Virus record (IMG/VR): IMGVR_UViG_3300027770_000191
Location: 1-30,625 of that record
Length of the DNA: 30,625 nt
Reading direction: 5' to 3' (one strand)
DNA from: a virus
The position numbers were made by a program, and so were the translations under genes. Shown here piece by piece: positions 15,593-23,736 of the stretch; position 1 is the stretch's first letter; each line of letters opens with the position of its first letter. A model generated the notes under the pieces. That model was not told the DNA's origin, did no database searches, and was given only the letters and a program-made list of their open reading frames with translations.

Positions 15593-18024
15593 AGTTGGTT
15601 TATTTCAATGTTAAAATCCGTAGTTCCTATTGTTATTTTTAAATCTCCACTTCTTGCACTTCCTGTATTTATCGGAATTGTAACACGAATGTAATCACTT
15701 GCATTCCCTGTTGTTTTATTTACCGTTATCCAATTATTTAAAGGCGTTGCAGTCCAATTAGTATTAGCATCAATTTTAACCTCAAAATGTTCTTCACCTT
15801 TTGTTGCATTATATTCAGTTAAACTAACCCCATTAATTATATAAGATGTTACAGGTAAATGAATGCTATCAGCATCCACGCTTAACAATTCACTATCTAC
15901 AGTATAATCTGTTGAATCAACCCTTAATGAAATTGTATCATCGTAGCTATCAAATGGTGCACTAAAATCACTAAAGACTTCAATATCGCATTGGCTTGTA
16001 GTTAAATCAACTTTTAAAGATGAAATTTTATATTTCTTTTGCCCTATTATAAACCTATCATTTAAACCTAATCTTTGTAAAATTCTAATTGGCATTTTGC
16101 CCTTAATATTTAATATTCTTGTTTGCTTATTATATAGATCCTCAATGTAGGTTTGCCAAAAGTTATAATATAAACTATTTGTTAAAGGTTGATAAAAATA
16201 AGTTGAATTATCATCCCCAAAATTTAAACTATTTGTAACCTGCTCAAGTGTTCTATTATCTTCGGTTGCTGTATGCCAAGTTCTTGTAAAAGCTAAAGCA
16301 CCTACAGGAGTTTGTATATAAATATTGCCACCTGTATCGAAGCCATTTCTATAAAATACTAAAGGCGCTGTTTTAACAGGCGCATAAGATTTATCAATCG
16401 CAAATCCACATTGGTAATCTGTAGGAACACTTGTTGAATTATTAACTACCCTTTCAAACATCATATTTTCAAACTTAGATTCCATTTTAAGCTCATCACC
16501 CGATATTTGAAAATCAGCTTTTAAATCGCCATAACCTATTGCGTTATTTTCAAAATATTGTTTGCCTAAAATTGCCTCAGCTTTTTGGTATTTAAATTCA
16601 ATAAACTTTTTAGCTTTTGCCTTGTTTACTGTTATATCTTTTAAATCAATTAGGTTAGATATATCATAAGATTTGCCTTTAGAATACCAGTTATCTAAAG
16701 TGTCAACATAATAGTTTGAACTTGAGCTTGATTTTAAAATTAAATTAAATTGTATTATTAAGCTATTAAAAAAATCTTTTACTTTTATATTAGGTATTTG
16801 TTCTGATATTTTAACAATAGAATTTGCTGTTGTTTGTGATGCCGCTGTAGCTGTTAATCTTCTATATACAGCGTATGGTTCATCGTATACGTTATATAAA
16901 GTTCTTCTGCCTTCATAACCTAAAGTTGAAGTAAATGTAATTTGTTCTTCAATAGCTGTAAGTTTAAAAGTAAATAAATGATTGTTACTATCTTCGGATC
17001 TTTGTTTTAAATATATTGTTGTTGTTGTATTAAACTGCAAATTATTATAGGTATTATACAAAAGTCCATTATCAAAAACTTCTATTTTATATTTATATGG
17101 TGAACTTGTCAAAATTTTTAAGCTTATAAAAATTCTGTTACTAGTTACATTAGTTGGAAAATTATCCCAATTAACAGCAACTGAATCTGTAGATATATTT
17201 ATTTCAGGCGTTGCCAAAGCCCAATCAGCTTGGTTAACTACTAAAGAAGTATAATTTATTGCTAATGGCGTTGAGCTAGGTAATAACCTATCAGCATCCC
17301 GATGCATCCACATAAACAAATTATAAAAAATAGCACGATCAAAGAAATCACGACTAAATGTTAGATTATATTTTGTCTCAATAGCTTCAATAATTCTTAT
17401 AAGTCGTAATGCGGGTTTAAAATCTTTATAGTTTATTGTATTAGCATTATTATGCAAATCAAAGTCATTACTTGTTGCATATTTTAAATAAGTCTTTGCG
17501 CTTATTAAAGGATAGTAAACAGAATTATTACCAAAATAATTAGTATTTAAACTTTGAATTACATTTGCGTTGTAATCATGATCGTAAGTTTGTATATTTT
17601 GAAATAAATCTTTTAATTCATCTTCACCAAATTTATCAGATAAACCAACGCCAGCACCAAAGAATGTTACTGAATAACTATTAGGCACTCCATTCTTTAA
17701 CTTTGCTGAATCTAGTTGTAATGATCCGTATCTAAATGGCGTTGAATTTACTTCAATATAGGCATCAACTCGAATGTTAGCATTATAAGCGTTGGCTTGC
17801 GAATCATCACGCCTTAAAACATCGCCTGAATACCAATAATCAAACATTTTGTTATTAGTATCTGAGCAAGGGATTGTGAAATTTTGAGTAAAATCCGTTC
17901 TTACTTTAGAAATATCAGATAAATTTTTAATTTGTAAATTTATTTCAATCTTTTCATCCTTAAATAAGTCCAAAGCTATGTATCCATCGGCATCAAATCG
18001 CTTTAAATATAATGTAACATCCAT
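15589..18024 (-). CDS. Large tail/baseplate protein with C-terminal BACON-like domain
   Basis: An 811-aa virion protein. The N-terminal 700 residues are mixed alpha/beta with many Tyr, Asn and Asp (motifs such as SKVRTDFTQNFTIPCSDTN and NIRVDAYIEVN), consistent with a tail tip or baseplate hub protein of Bacteroidota phages. The last 75 residues match the BACON pattern: NTNWTATPLNNWITVNKTTG, then a strand pair ending in SGDLKITIG. BACON domains are thought to bind carbohydrate or mucin and occur in crAss-like phage tail proteins. The gene overlaps the stop of the 595-aa gene by one base and the 49-aa gene by 4 bp. Confidence 0.7.
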   Translation of the reverse strand: MDVTLYLKRFDADGYIALDLFKDEKIEINLQIKNLSDISKVRTDFTQNFTIPCSDTNNKMFDYWYSGDVLRRDDSQANAYNANIRVDAYIEVNSTPFRYGSLQLDSAKLKNGVPNSYSVTFFGAGVGLSDKFGEDELKDLFQNIQTYDHDYNANVIQSLNTNYFGNNSVYYPLISAKTYLKYATSNDFDLHNNANTINYKDFKPALRLIRIIEAIETKYNLTFSRDFFDRAIFYNLFMWMHRDADRLLPSSTPLAINYTSLVVNQADWALATPEINISTDSVAVNWDNFPTNVTSNRIFISLKILTSSPYKYKIEVFDNGLLYNTYNNLQFNTTTTIYLKQRSEDSNNHLFTFKLTAIEEQITFTSTLGYEGRRTLYNVYDEPYAVYRRLTATAASQTTANSIVKISEQIPNIKVKDFFNSLIIQFNLILKSSSSSNYYVDTLDNWYSKGKSYDISNLIDLKDITVNKAKAKKFIEFKYQKAEAILGKQYFENNAIGYGDLKADFQISGDELKMESKFENMMFERVVNNSTSVPTDYQCGFAIDKSYAPVKTAPLVFYRNGFDTGGNIYIQTPVGALAFTRTWHTATEDNRTLEQVTNSLNFGDDNSTYFYQPLTNSLYYNFWQTYIEDLYNKQTRILNIKGKMPIRILQRLGLNDRFIIGQKKYKISSLKVDLTTSQCDIEVFSDFSAPFDSYDDTISLRVDSTDYTVDSELLSVDADSIHLPVTSYIINGVSLTEYNATKGEEHFEVKIDANTNWTATPLNNWITVNKTTGNASDYIRVTIPINTGSARSGDLKITIGTTDFNIEINQL

Positions 18025-19811
18025 TAATAAACTTGATTTAACTTGTTAAACGAATATTCAAAGTCCATTGTGTACTGAATTAGCTTGTCAAACAACCTTG
18101 ATTTACGTTCAAATGACTTTTTATTTATGTTAACTGGCAAATATTGACCGTTATTTTCTAAATAAACGAACTCCGATAACATCAATTCATCAAATAATAC
18201 GTTATAATACTCAGGTAAATAGTCAGTATTGCAAGTTATTTTCTCTTTTGCATTAGGATTAAATGTTTTTTGCTGATGTGATTGTAAAGAATACTCACCA
18301 AATGTTGAAATTACAGGCATATATTCAGAACTTTCAACCTCAAATGATTGCTTATTTCTTAAATTAAACGGGATTGATTGCCATACGCCATACTTATTTT
18401 TAAAGAAACAATTATATAAAGGATATTTGCAGGCATCTTTAACAGTTATGTAATGATCTTCATTCCCTGTTTCATAAGTAAACCTAACTAAAAAGAAATC
18501 GCCTAAAAGTTCATCTTCTAAATAGCTATTCATATTTATATAAGAAACTAATTGATTGTTAAACTCAGGGTTTAATCCAAATGGTTGTGAAACGCCAGCT
18601 ATCTTAATAGTTTCTAATCCTTCGCTTAAAAAGTAAATAGGATAATCCGAACCACGATATACAATATGGTTAGTTATGCTGCTTAATACGTTTGTTTGTA
18701 GCTTAGGATTCATTAATTCTATATGATAACCAAAACCATCAACAGCGTAAAAGTTTTTAATTTGTTGCCCTATATTGCTGCCTTGATAAAAAGCGGTTAA
18801 AGTTGTTTCTAACCAAACTGAATCAAAAGCAGTTGAAGTATTTATACCAATACCAAATGTTGGTATGTTTGATTTACAATAATCGTTTACAAATTTAGCA
18901 ACTTCAAAATTTATCTTTGTTTGCCCTGCTTTTATAACCTGATTTGATAATGTAAATTGTGGCGTATTGGGTTTGTCAACATCAAACTCGCCTCGATATA
19001 AACGCATTTCAATTTCAGCTGAATCAAACAAAATAGTTGGTTCTATAAATACGTTATAAGGGCTTCTTGATAAAATAATATCATCCTTTGTTATAGCAGC
19101 AGGCGTAAGATCAACATAAGTTAAATCAACATTTGTAGAAACCGAAACAGTTGAAACAGTTACATCCGATTTATTTATTATAATATCAGCGCCATCTACA
19201 TTTGTAATAACTGATATATAACTATATGTTTGATAATAGTTAACTAAAAAATTATATAGATTAATAACTGTTTCCGCTTTAGTAGCTCCTATTGTAATTT
19301 TTCCTGCAGTTAATAAAGCTGCAAATTGAAACTGATAATTAGTTGCTGTTATAAACTCCGAAGGGATTGCTAAATTAAAAGTAAATTGTTCACTTGAGCT
19401 TTCAGTTAGGGTTTGGAAAAAAGCGCTTGAAATAACAATTGTATTATTAGATACTGCAACTACATATCCAGCTGCTGCTCCTGTTGTTGTTACATCAATA
19501 TATAATTCATTACCTGATGATGAATAAGCTATTGCCGCATCTGTATTGTAAGTTTGCAAATTGGTTACTAAATTAGCAATTGTAGCGGCTACATTTGCGC
19601 CTCTTATTGTATTATTCAAATCGCTTGTTGATGCTGTAAATGTTTTATTAATATTTTTAATAATTGTAGCATCAATTTTAACATTAAAATTAAATGCAGT
19701 TCCTAAATTTGGATTTGTTTGCCCCCCAACAGTTATAAATTTAATTATATTTCTATATAGATTATTTTTAACAGGGTTATTATCTAACCTAACTTCTATT
19801 TTCTTTGCCAT
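18024..19811 (-). CDS. Tail structural protein, 595 aa
   Basis: A 595-aa protein, beta-rich with many Thr, Ser, Asn and Ile in the first 240 residues (SSGNELYIDVTTTGAAAGYV and similar strands), then a mixed region with YNVFIEPTILFDSAEIEMRLYRG, and an aromatic-rich C-terminal part. No enzymatic motif is visible. It lies between a gp10-like tail completion gene and the BACON tail protein, with one-base overlaps on both sides, so it is probably a tail tip or baseplate component. A tail tube with Ig-like additions is another option; I cannot assign it to a family. Confidence 0.6.
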   Translation of the reverse strand: MAKKIEVRLDNNPVKNNLYRNIIKFITVGGQTNPNLGTAFNFNVKIDATIIKNINKTFTASTSDLNNTIRGANVAATIANLVTNLQTYNTDAAIAYSSSGNELYIDVTTTGAAAGYVVAVSNNTIVISSAFFQTLTESSSEQFTFNLAIPSEFITATNYQFQFAALLTAGKITIGATKAETVINLYNFLVNYYQTYSYISVITNVDGADIIINKSDVTVSTVSVSTNVDLTYVDLTPAAITKDDIILSRSPYNVFIEPTILFDSAEIEMRLYRGEFDVDKPNTPQFTLSNQVIKAGQTKINFEVAKFVNDYCKSNIPTFGIGINTSTAFDSVWLETTLTAFYQGSNIGQQIKNFYAVDGFGYHIELMNPKLQTNVLSSITNHIVYRGSDYPIYFLSEGLETIKIAGVSQPFGLNPEFNNQLVSYINMNSYLEDELLGDFFLVRFTYETGNEDHYITVKDACKYPLYNCFFKNKYGVWQSIPFNLRNKQSFEVESSEYMPVISTFGEYSLQSHQQKTFNPNAKEKITCNTDYLPEYYNVLFDELMLSEFVYLENNGQYLPVNINKKSFERKSRLFDKLIQYTMDFEYSFNKLNQVY

Positions 19812-20317
19812 TATATATCTTTTAAACTAAATTCCATAAAATTCTCAACATCTAATCCATACGCTTCAGCAACTTCATTAGGCAATTCTTTAAACGCCTG
19901 TTCAAATGGTTTGGTAAAAAATAAACTGGGCTTTATACCGTTGTAAAATATACCCCTTGCAATCGCCCATTTTAAACCCTCTCGACTTGTAAACCTTCCC
20001 TTTGCTGTTCTTGGTGCCAATCCTTTTTTAATCACCCATTTATCAAACGCTTTAGCAGGTGGCATTTTAGTTGTATATGAGTATTCGGTATTATATTTTT
20101 TCTTAACCCCACTAACCCCTTTATCCTGATATAATCCGTATTTTTCCATTGTGAAATCTAAAGCAAAACTATTCGGCATAACTTTAGCAACGCCATCAAT
20201 ACTATTGCTTAGCTTCTTACTAGAATCTTTATTCATGGAAGCTAAATTTGCTTTTGACTTTGCAATCACAAACTCCTTAAATTCATCAAGTGTCTTTTGC
20301 GTTTCTTTTTTATTCAT
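19811..20317 (-). CDS. HK97 gp10-like neck/tail completion protein
   Basis: A 168-aa basic protein, starting MNKKETQKTLDEF. I chose the ATG at 20317 over the one at 20329 because it then overlaps the preceding stop as ATGAATAA, the same arrangement found at the next junction upstream. The middle has motifs seen in HK97 gp10-like proteins: DFTMEKYGLYQDKGVSG, then YNTEYSYTTKMPPAKAFDKW, and IKPSLFFTKPFEQAF near the end. These proteins complete the neck or tail of siphoviruses. The gene neighbours a probable tail terminator. Confidence 0.65.
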   Translation of the reverse strand: MNKKETQKTLDEFKEFVIAKSKANLASMNKDSSKKLSNSIDGVAKVMPNSFALDFTMEKYGLYQDKGVSGVKKKYNTEYSYTTKMPPAKAFDKWVIKKGLAPRTAKGRFTSREGLKWAIARGIFYNGIKPSLFFTKPFEQAFKELPNEVAEAYGLDVENFMEFSLKDI

Positions 20318-20774
20318 CGCATGGATCATAAGAATTAGTAATACTCAATTCAAGTTGAAAACTACAGCCATCTAACATATTTAAAAACTGCAGGGATATT
20401 GCCTCAGGGTTTGTTTGTGATGCAACTTCAATATCATTTGCATTTATATTTTTTAACGAATAAAATAACCTGTTTGAAATCGCAACCGCTTTGTTATAGT
20501 TGCTTAGCTCGTTATCATTTCGTAGCCATTTATCAGTTGATGTTATTTTTGAAGTGTCTCTAATGTTTAAAATATAAACATCAAATGTAAAGCTCATAAC
20601 CCCCATTGCATAATTTGGATTGAAGCTTAAGAACTGAATATGCCCTAATGGATAATTTGTTTTTTTATCCATATCAATATCATTTGAAGTACCATGTGTT
20701 ACTACATTAATATCGGGATCGGCAATTAACAATCCCTTAAGATAATTTATAACTGTATTAAATTCGTTATTCAT
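20310..20774 (-). CDS. Probable tail terminator/minor tail protein, 154 aa
   Basis: A 154-aa alpha/beta protein: N-terminal helix (MNNEFNTVINYLKGLLIAD), then strands such as GHIQFLSFNPNYAMGVMSFTFDVYILNI, a helix NYNKAVAISNRLFYSLK and C-terminal strands SISLQ-type ending FQLELSITNSYDPCDE. Size, fold pattern and place next to a gp10-like gene fit tail terminator proteins. The ATG overlaps by 8 bp the stop of the hidden -1 frame tail chaperone extension (ATGAATAA), which supports that extension being translated. Confidence 0.55.
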   Translation of the reverse strand: MNNEFNTVINYLKGLLIADPDINVVTHGTSNDIDMDKKTNYPLGHIQFLSFNPNYAMGVMSFTFDVYILNIRDTSKITSTDKWLRNDNELSNYNKAVAISNRLFYSLKNINANDIEVASQTNPEAISLQFLNMLDGCSFQLELSITNSYDPCDE

Positions 20775-21018
20775 GCTTTTTTAATTGTTTGTTTTCTTCA
20801 TTTGCTAAATCAATCTTAAATTCTAAATAAGTGAGAAATTGATGGATATTGGTTTGCGTTGCTCGTTTAAAATCAAAATAGTTTCCTCCAGCAACTGTGT
20901 AAATTGATTGATACCAGCCCCATTTTCCGCCAAATGTTTCTCCAATAAATCTGTCTCCGCTGTCGGTTGTTGTAAAAAGTCCCTCGTAGCTTTCAATAAT
21001 TCGCTGTTTAAATTCGAA
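20767..21018 (-). CDS. -1 frameshift extension of tail chaperone (83 codons)
   Basis: In the -1 frame relative to the 222-aa gene, the reading frame stays open from 21069 to TAA at 20767-20769. It has no ATG, GTG or TTG. Read from the T9 run it gives FEFKQRIIESYEGLF..., then GGKWGWYQSIYTVAGGNYF and HQFLTYLEFKIDLANEENK. The WGWYQSIY..AGG..F(D) pattern followed by a short helix ending in Lys/Glu is what I expect for the second product of a tail chaperone pair. A fusion of residues 1-158 plus 83 residues would be 241 aa. It overlaps the next gene start by 8 bp. Confidence 0.65.
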   Translation of the reverse strand, partial: FEFKQRIIESYEGLFTTTDSGDRFIGETFGGKWGWYQSIYTVAGGNYFDFKRATQTNIHQFLTYLEFKIDLANEENKQLKKHE

Positions 21019-21491
21019 AAAAAAACCATCGAACTGAGTAACAATTCTAAAGGTAGTTTTAACATACTTTCACACGTATCATCTGAGCCCTTATAATCTT
21101 CTAATATATACTTACTACCTAATTTCTTTTTTATTGGTCTGTAAAGCACCGCCATTGCCCTATGATAGTTTTCAGGATCCGTAAAGTATTTATCCAAATC
21201 GATGTATTCACCTGCGCTTATATTATCAAAGTTAGGAATGCGCCCTAAGTCTTTGTAAATTTGTATATCCCTCGGCTGAATATTTAGAACATCAACAATT
21301 TGCTGAGCGATTTCCTTCATATCCTTAATAGGAATTTTAAGCACATCTTCAACGCTTAAATCACAAAAGTTTGCTATAATAGAAACCATTATAACTTCAT
21401 CATCCACTTCTTCAAGTTTAGTTATGCGATTGTATTTAATAAACTGTTCGATAGTTACATCTTCTAAGGATGTTGGTATAAGTATCTTCAT
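20823..21491 (-). CDS. Tail assembly chaperone candidate, frame-0 product
   Basis: A 222-aa helical, acidic protein starting MKILIPTSLEDVTIEQFIKYN, a typical opening for Bacteroidota phage proteins found near the terminase. Residues 156-159 (V F F S) are coded by a run of nine T bases that can serve as a -1 slippery site. The remaining frame-0 tail (159-222) is also open and protein-like (SNLNSELLKATRDFLQQPT..), so both the short form and a shifted form may be made, like lambda gpG and gpGT. It lies between TerL and the tail structural genes and starts from a copy of the module-start motif. Confidence 0.7.
   Translation of the reverse strand: MKILIPTSLEDVTIEQFIKYNRITKLEEVDDEVIMVSIIANFCDLSVEDVLKIPIKDMKEIAQQIVDVLNIQPRDIQIYKDLGRIPNFDNISAGEYIDLDKYFTDPENYHRAMAVLYRPIKKKLGSKYILEDYKGSDDTCESMLKLPLELLLSSMVFFSNLNSELLKATRDFLQQPTAETDLLEKHLAENGAGINQFTQLLEETILILNEQRKPISINFSLI
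21017..21025 (-). promoter_or_regulatory. T9 slippery site for -1 frameshift (or transcript slippage)
   Basis: The - strand reads GG, nine T, CG, in frame as GTT TTT TTT TCG. This includes T TTT TTT, a canonical X XXY YYZ heptamer for -1 shifts, and is also long enough for polymerase slippage. A -1 shift (or one inserted U) leads into the open frame at 20767-21018. Confidence 0.65.
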
Positions 21492-21528
21492 AATATATAA
21501 ACGAAATTAATCAAAATTGTAACGCCCA
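21489..21528 (-). promoter_or_regulatory. Module-start motif copy 1 (upstream of tail chaperone)
   Basis: Contains TTACA (21522-21518), TTTT, then TTCGTTTA (21505-21498) with TATATAT before the ATG, in the same positions relative to the start as the copies at 13270-13309 and 10467-10506. It spans the last codons and stop of TerL, so tail-module transcription may start at the end of the terminase gene. Confidence 0.6.
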
Positions 21529-22712
21529 AAATTAGGTTTGCCGATTAAATCCCAAACGGCATATCCTAAAGCATCTAATAAATGGTTATAATCATCAATA
21601 GGCGTTTGGCTTTTAGAATCGTGCCAAACGTAGTTATTTAGTTCCTTAACTAAGTTTGTTGAATTAGGATCTATTATTAATTCATAATCTTGTACTAAAG
21701 CAATCCGCTCAATTATTGTAGGTTTTTTAATACCCTTTATATTTAAACCCCTGCTTTGTAATTCAGATATTAAACGGGGCTCAGCACTATCAGCAATTAT
21801 TAAATTAAAGGCACCGCAATACCGATTATTTTCATCGTAGATTTGTGAAGTTGTTAACCCCGTTTTATAAAGTAGTTCTTTGCAATAGATTTGTTTGCGG
21901 TCTTTGTCTACAGAAACCTGAATCAAAGTTGTTGGATCAATACTAAATCCAAAATCTTGTCCGTAAACAGATTTGTTTACTTCTTTAAATTCATCAATTC
22001 GCCAGTTAGTAAATACAACGCCCTCAGCTTTGTTTAACCACCCGCCTAATATTTGATGTTTGTATTTTGTAGGGTTGTTTACTTTGATACGTTCAACCTC
22101 GTTTATAAAAGATTGATCTAGGTTATTTATGTTATCTAAGTACGTTGTATGAATATAAGTAACATCTTCTTTAATGCCGTTAAATCCTTCTTGTATGCCC
22201 CTATCTTCAAAGAAGCGTTTATATATCCAATGTTCTTTTGTTGCAGGGTTAAGAATTAATATAACTCGATTCTGTTTGCCCTTTTGCCTAATTGATAAAT
22301 TGATTTTATCAAACACTGTTTCATCTGTTAGTTCTTCAGCTTCATCAACAATCCAGGTTGTAATACCTTGCAACGATTTTAAGTTAGCCGTTTGATCGCC
22401 TGAGCTTGTTCTAATGCCACGAAATATTATATCGGTGTTAGATGTTTTATTTTTAATTTCTGTTTTGTTAACCTCAAAAAATGGCTCAGCATTCATAAGC
22501 TCAATCTTTTCTTGAAATTCAGGAATGATTGACAAATGTGCCGAAGTCATTGTTTGCCTTGTAAAAAGTATTTTATGATCGGGCTCAAAAGATAATCCAC
22601 AAAGATAGGATGCAACCCCGAATGATTTAGAAGATCCACGCCCACCTGTTACAATGTAGTAACGTGTTTCGTTATTTACTAAAGGATAGTATTTAGGGTT
22701 TAATATTATCAA
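21507..22712 (-). CDS. terL: Terminase large subunit
   Basis: A 401-aa packaging ATPase/nuclease. ATPase: Walker A GGRGSSKS (23-30), Walker B WIVDEAEEL (120-128, D123/E124), motif III-like ILILNPA (151-157). Nuclease (RNase H fold): D253 in YGQDFGFSIDP, D308 in LIIADSAEP, and D380 in NHLLDALGYAVWD. The size and motifs fit the PBSX/Terminase_3 group. It cuts concatemers and drives DNA into proheads through the portal. The start overlaps the TerS gene by 20 bp. The module motif for the tail genes lies over its 3' end. Confidence 0.92.
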   Translation of the reverse strand: MIILNPKYYPLVNNETRYYIVTGGRGSSKSFGVASYLCGLSFEPDHKILFTRQTMTSAHLSIIPEFQEKIELMNAEPFFEVNKTEIKNKTSNTDIIFRGIRTSSGDQTANLKSLQGITTWIVDEAEELTDETVFDKINLSIRQKGKQNRVILILNPATKEHWIYKRFFEDRGIQEGFNGIKEDVTYIHTTYLDNINNLDQSFINEVERIKVNNPTKYKHQILGGWLNKAEGVVFTNWRIDEFKEVNKSVYGQDFGFSIDPTTLIQVSVDKDRKQIYCKELLYKTGLTTSQIYDENNRYCGAFNLIIADSAEPRLISELQSRGLNIKGIKKPTIIERIALVQDYELIIDPNSTNLVKELNNYVWHDSKSQTPIDDYNHLLDALGYAVWDLIGKPNFGRYNFD

Positions 22713-22986
22713 ATTTCAATACTTCTTTTAAATCAAAGTTATTTATATTTACGTTTGAATTAACATTTTGTTCGGGTTTGCCACATCCATATTCAATTAA
22801 AATTTTAGATGCTGCAATTCGATCTTTAGAATTTTCATCGGGGTTAATCATTATTTCAGCTATTGTTGTAAAAGCATTTTCTACATGCGGGCTTGCTAAA
22901 TCAATAGCTTTTAATTCATCCCTTTGCGATGGTCTGCCAGCTTTGCCTGCCGTACTATGCCCCCCATTGTTTGATCTGTTATCCAT
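22693..22986 (-). CDS. terS: Terminase small subunit
   Basis: A 97-aa protein: a basic Gly/Ser/Asn-rich start (AGKAGRPSQRDELK), then helices with NAFTTIAEIMINPDENSKDRIAASKILIEYGCGKP, a pattern common in small terminase subunits and related packaging regulators, and a C-terminal tail with NVNSNVNINNFDLKEVLKF that may bind TerL. It is shorter than most TerS proteins, lacking a clear separate HTH domain. It overlaps terL by 20 bp, the usual terS-terL order. It should recognise the packaging site; I could not locate that site. Confidence 0.75.
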   Translation of the reverse strand: MDNRSNNGGHSTAGKAGRPSQRDELKAIDLASPHVENAFTTIAEIMINPDENSKDRIAASKILIEYGCGKPEQNVNSNVNINNFDLKEVLKFDNIKP

Positions 22987-23014
22987 AATTAATAAAATTT
23001 AATTAATTAATTTT

Positions 23015-23314
23015 TTAACTATCATATTCAGCTAATTTGTTTAACTTTTTTAATATAGCTTTTTTAACCCCACCGTTAAAGCTTTCATCTGTAACATCAG
23101 CATTAAACGCCTCGTTATAAACTTGCAGCGGGTTGCTTTCAATTAGTTCTTTTTGTGCTTCAGTTAATACTGTAGGTCTGTTAAATGGAAAATGTACGTT
23201 AAGCCATTGCTTTCTATTCTCACATCCTTTGCACTTCTTAATTTGGATTACTTCGGTAATTGATTCAACAATATCCCCGAGTCCTTTAGCTTTTCTTTTA
23301 GTTTTAGTTTGCAT
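23015..23314 (-). CDS. Conserved phage protein with CxxC motif, 99 aa
   Basis: A 99-aa protein with a basic start (TKTKRKAKGLGD), the segment KGLGDIVESITEVIQIKKCKGCENRK (C28/C31) and FPFNRP. The layout KGLGD..C..C..RK..LN..FP is familiar from uncharacterised Bacteroidota phage proteins just upstream of terminase genes. The only ATG gives a 67-bp overlap with the sigma-like gene. The C-terminus is helical and Lys-rich. Function unknown; proximity to terS suggests a packaging or late regulatory role. Confidence 0.65.
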   Translation of the reverse strand: MQTKTKRKAKGLGDIVESITEVIQIKKCKGCENRKQWLNVHFPFNRPTVLTEAQKELIESNPLQVYNEAFNADVTDESFNGGVKKAILKKLNKLAEYDS

Positions 23315-23736
23315 TGTGTTATAGTTCTAATTGATATACCACTATCCCGACTAAATTTTCTTAAGCCATCGTCAGTTGAATGGTAAATTATTATTTGTTC
23401 ATGGCTTCTTAAGTTGTCAAATTCTATATTTAACCTTTCGTAAAAGTCGTTAATGCTGTTTAATTGATCCCAATCTAACAATTCAGCTATTAAATTGAAG
23501 TCAAAATCGTTAAAATCTACGCAATCAATTCTATTTTTAATCGTTTTTTGCTTTTTTGAATCGTTGTAAAGTGACTTTAAAGTGAAGTAAACATAGCTAT
23601 TATTAATTTCTTTGTCAATTTTATGCAGTTTTAAGTACATATCCTGAACCATATCTTTAGCAGTGTCCCTATCTTTAGATATATCGTATGCCATTTTTAG
23701 CCAAAGCGTATTGTTTTTAGCTAATATTTCTAACAT
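23248..23736 (-). CDS. Sigma-70-like (ECF-type) transcription factor candidate
   Basis: A 162-aa protein with the layout of a small sigma factor. The N-terminal part has a region-2-like segment (LWLKMAYDISKDRDTAKDMVQDMYLKLHKI, about 11-40), a variable linker (about 60-95), and a C-terminal helix-turn-helix like region 4 (HEQIIIYHSTDDGLRKFSRDSGISIRTITQCKLKLKEKL, about 117-155). As the second gene of the late arm, it is well placed to direct RNA polymerase to late promoters, perhaps the TTACA/TTCGTTTA blocks before three module starts. An antitermination or DNA-binding role is an alternative. Confidence 0.6.
   Translation of the reverse strand: MLEILAKNNTLWLKMAYDISKDRDTAKDMVQDMYLKLHKIDKEINNSYVYFTLKSLYNDSKKQKTIKNRIDCVDFNDFDFNLIAELLDWDQLNSINDFYERLNIEFDNLRSHEQIIIYHSTDDGLRKFSRDSGISIRTITQCKLKLKEKLKDSGILLNQLPK

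Noticed and set aside
18041-18060. A further TTCGTTTA on the - strand before the 811-aa gene
   Set aside because: The TTACA element is not at the required distance, the site is about 25 bases from the ATG, and it lies in coding sequence; probably chance.
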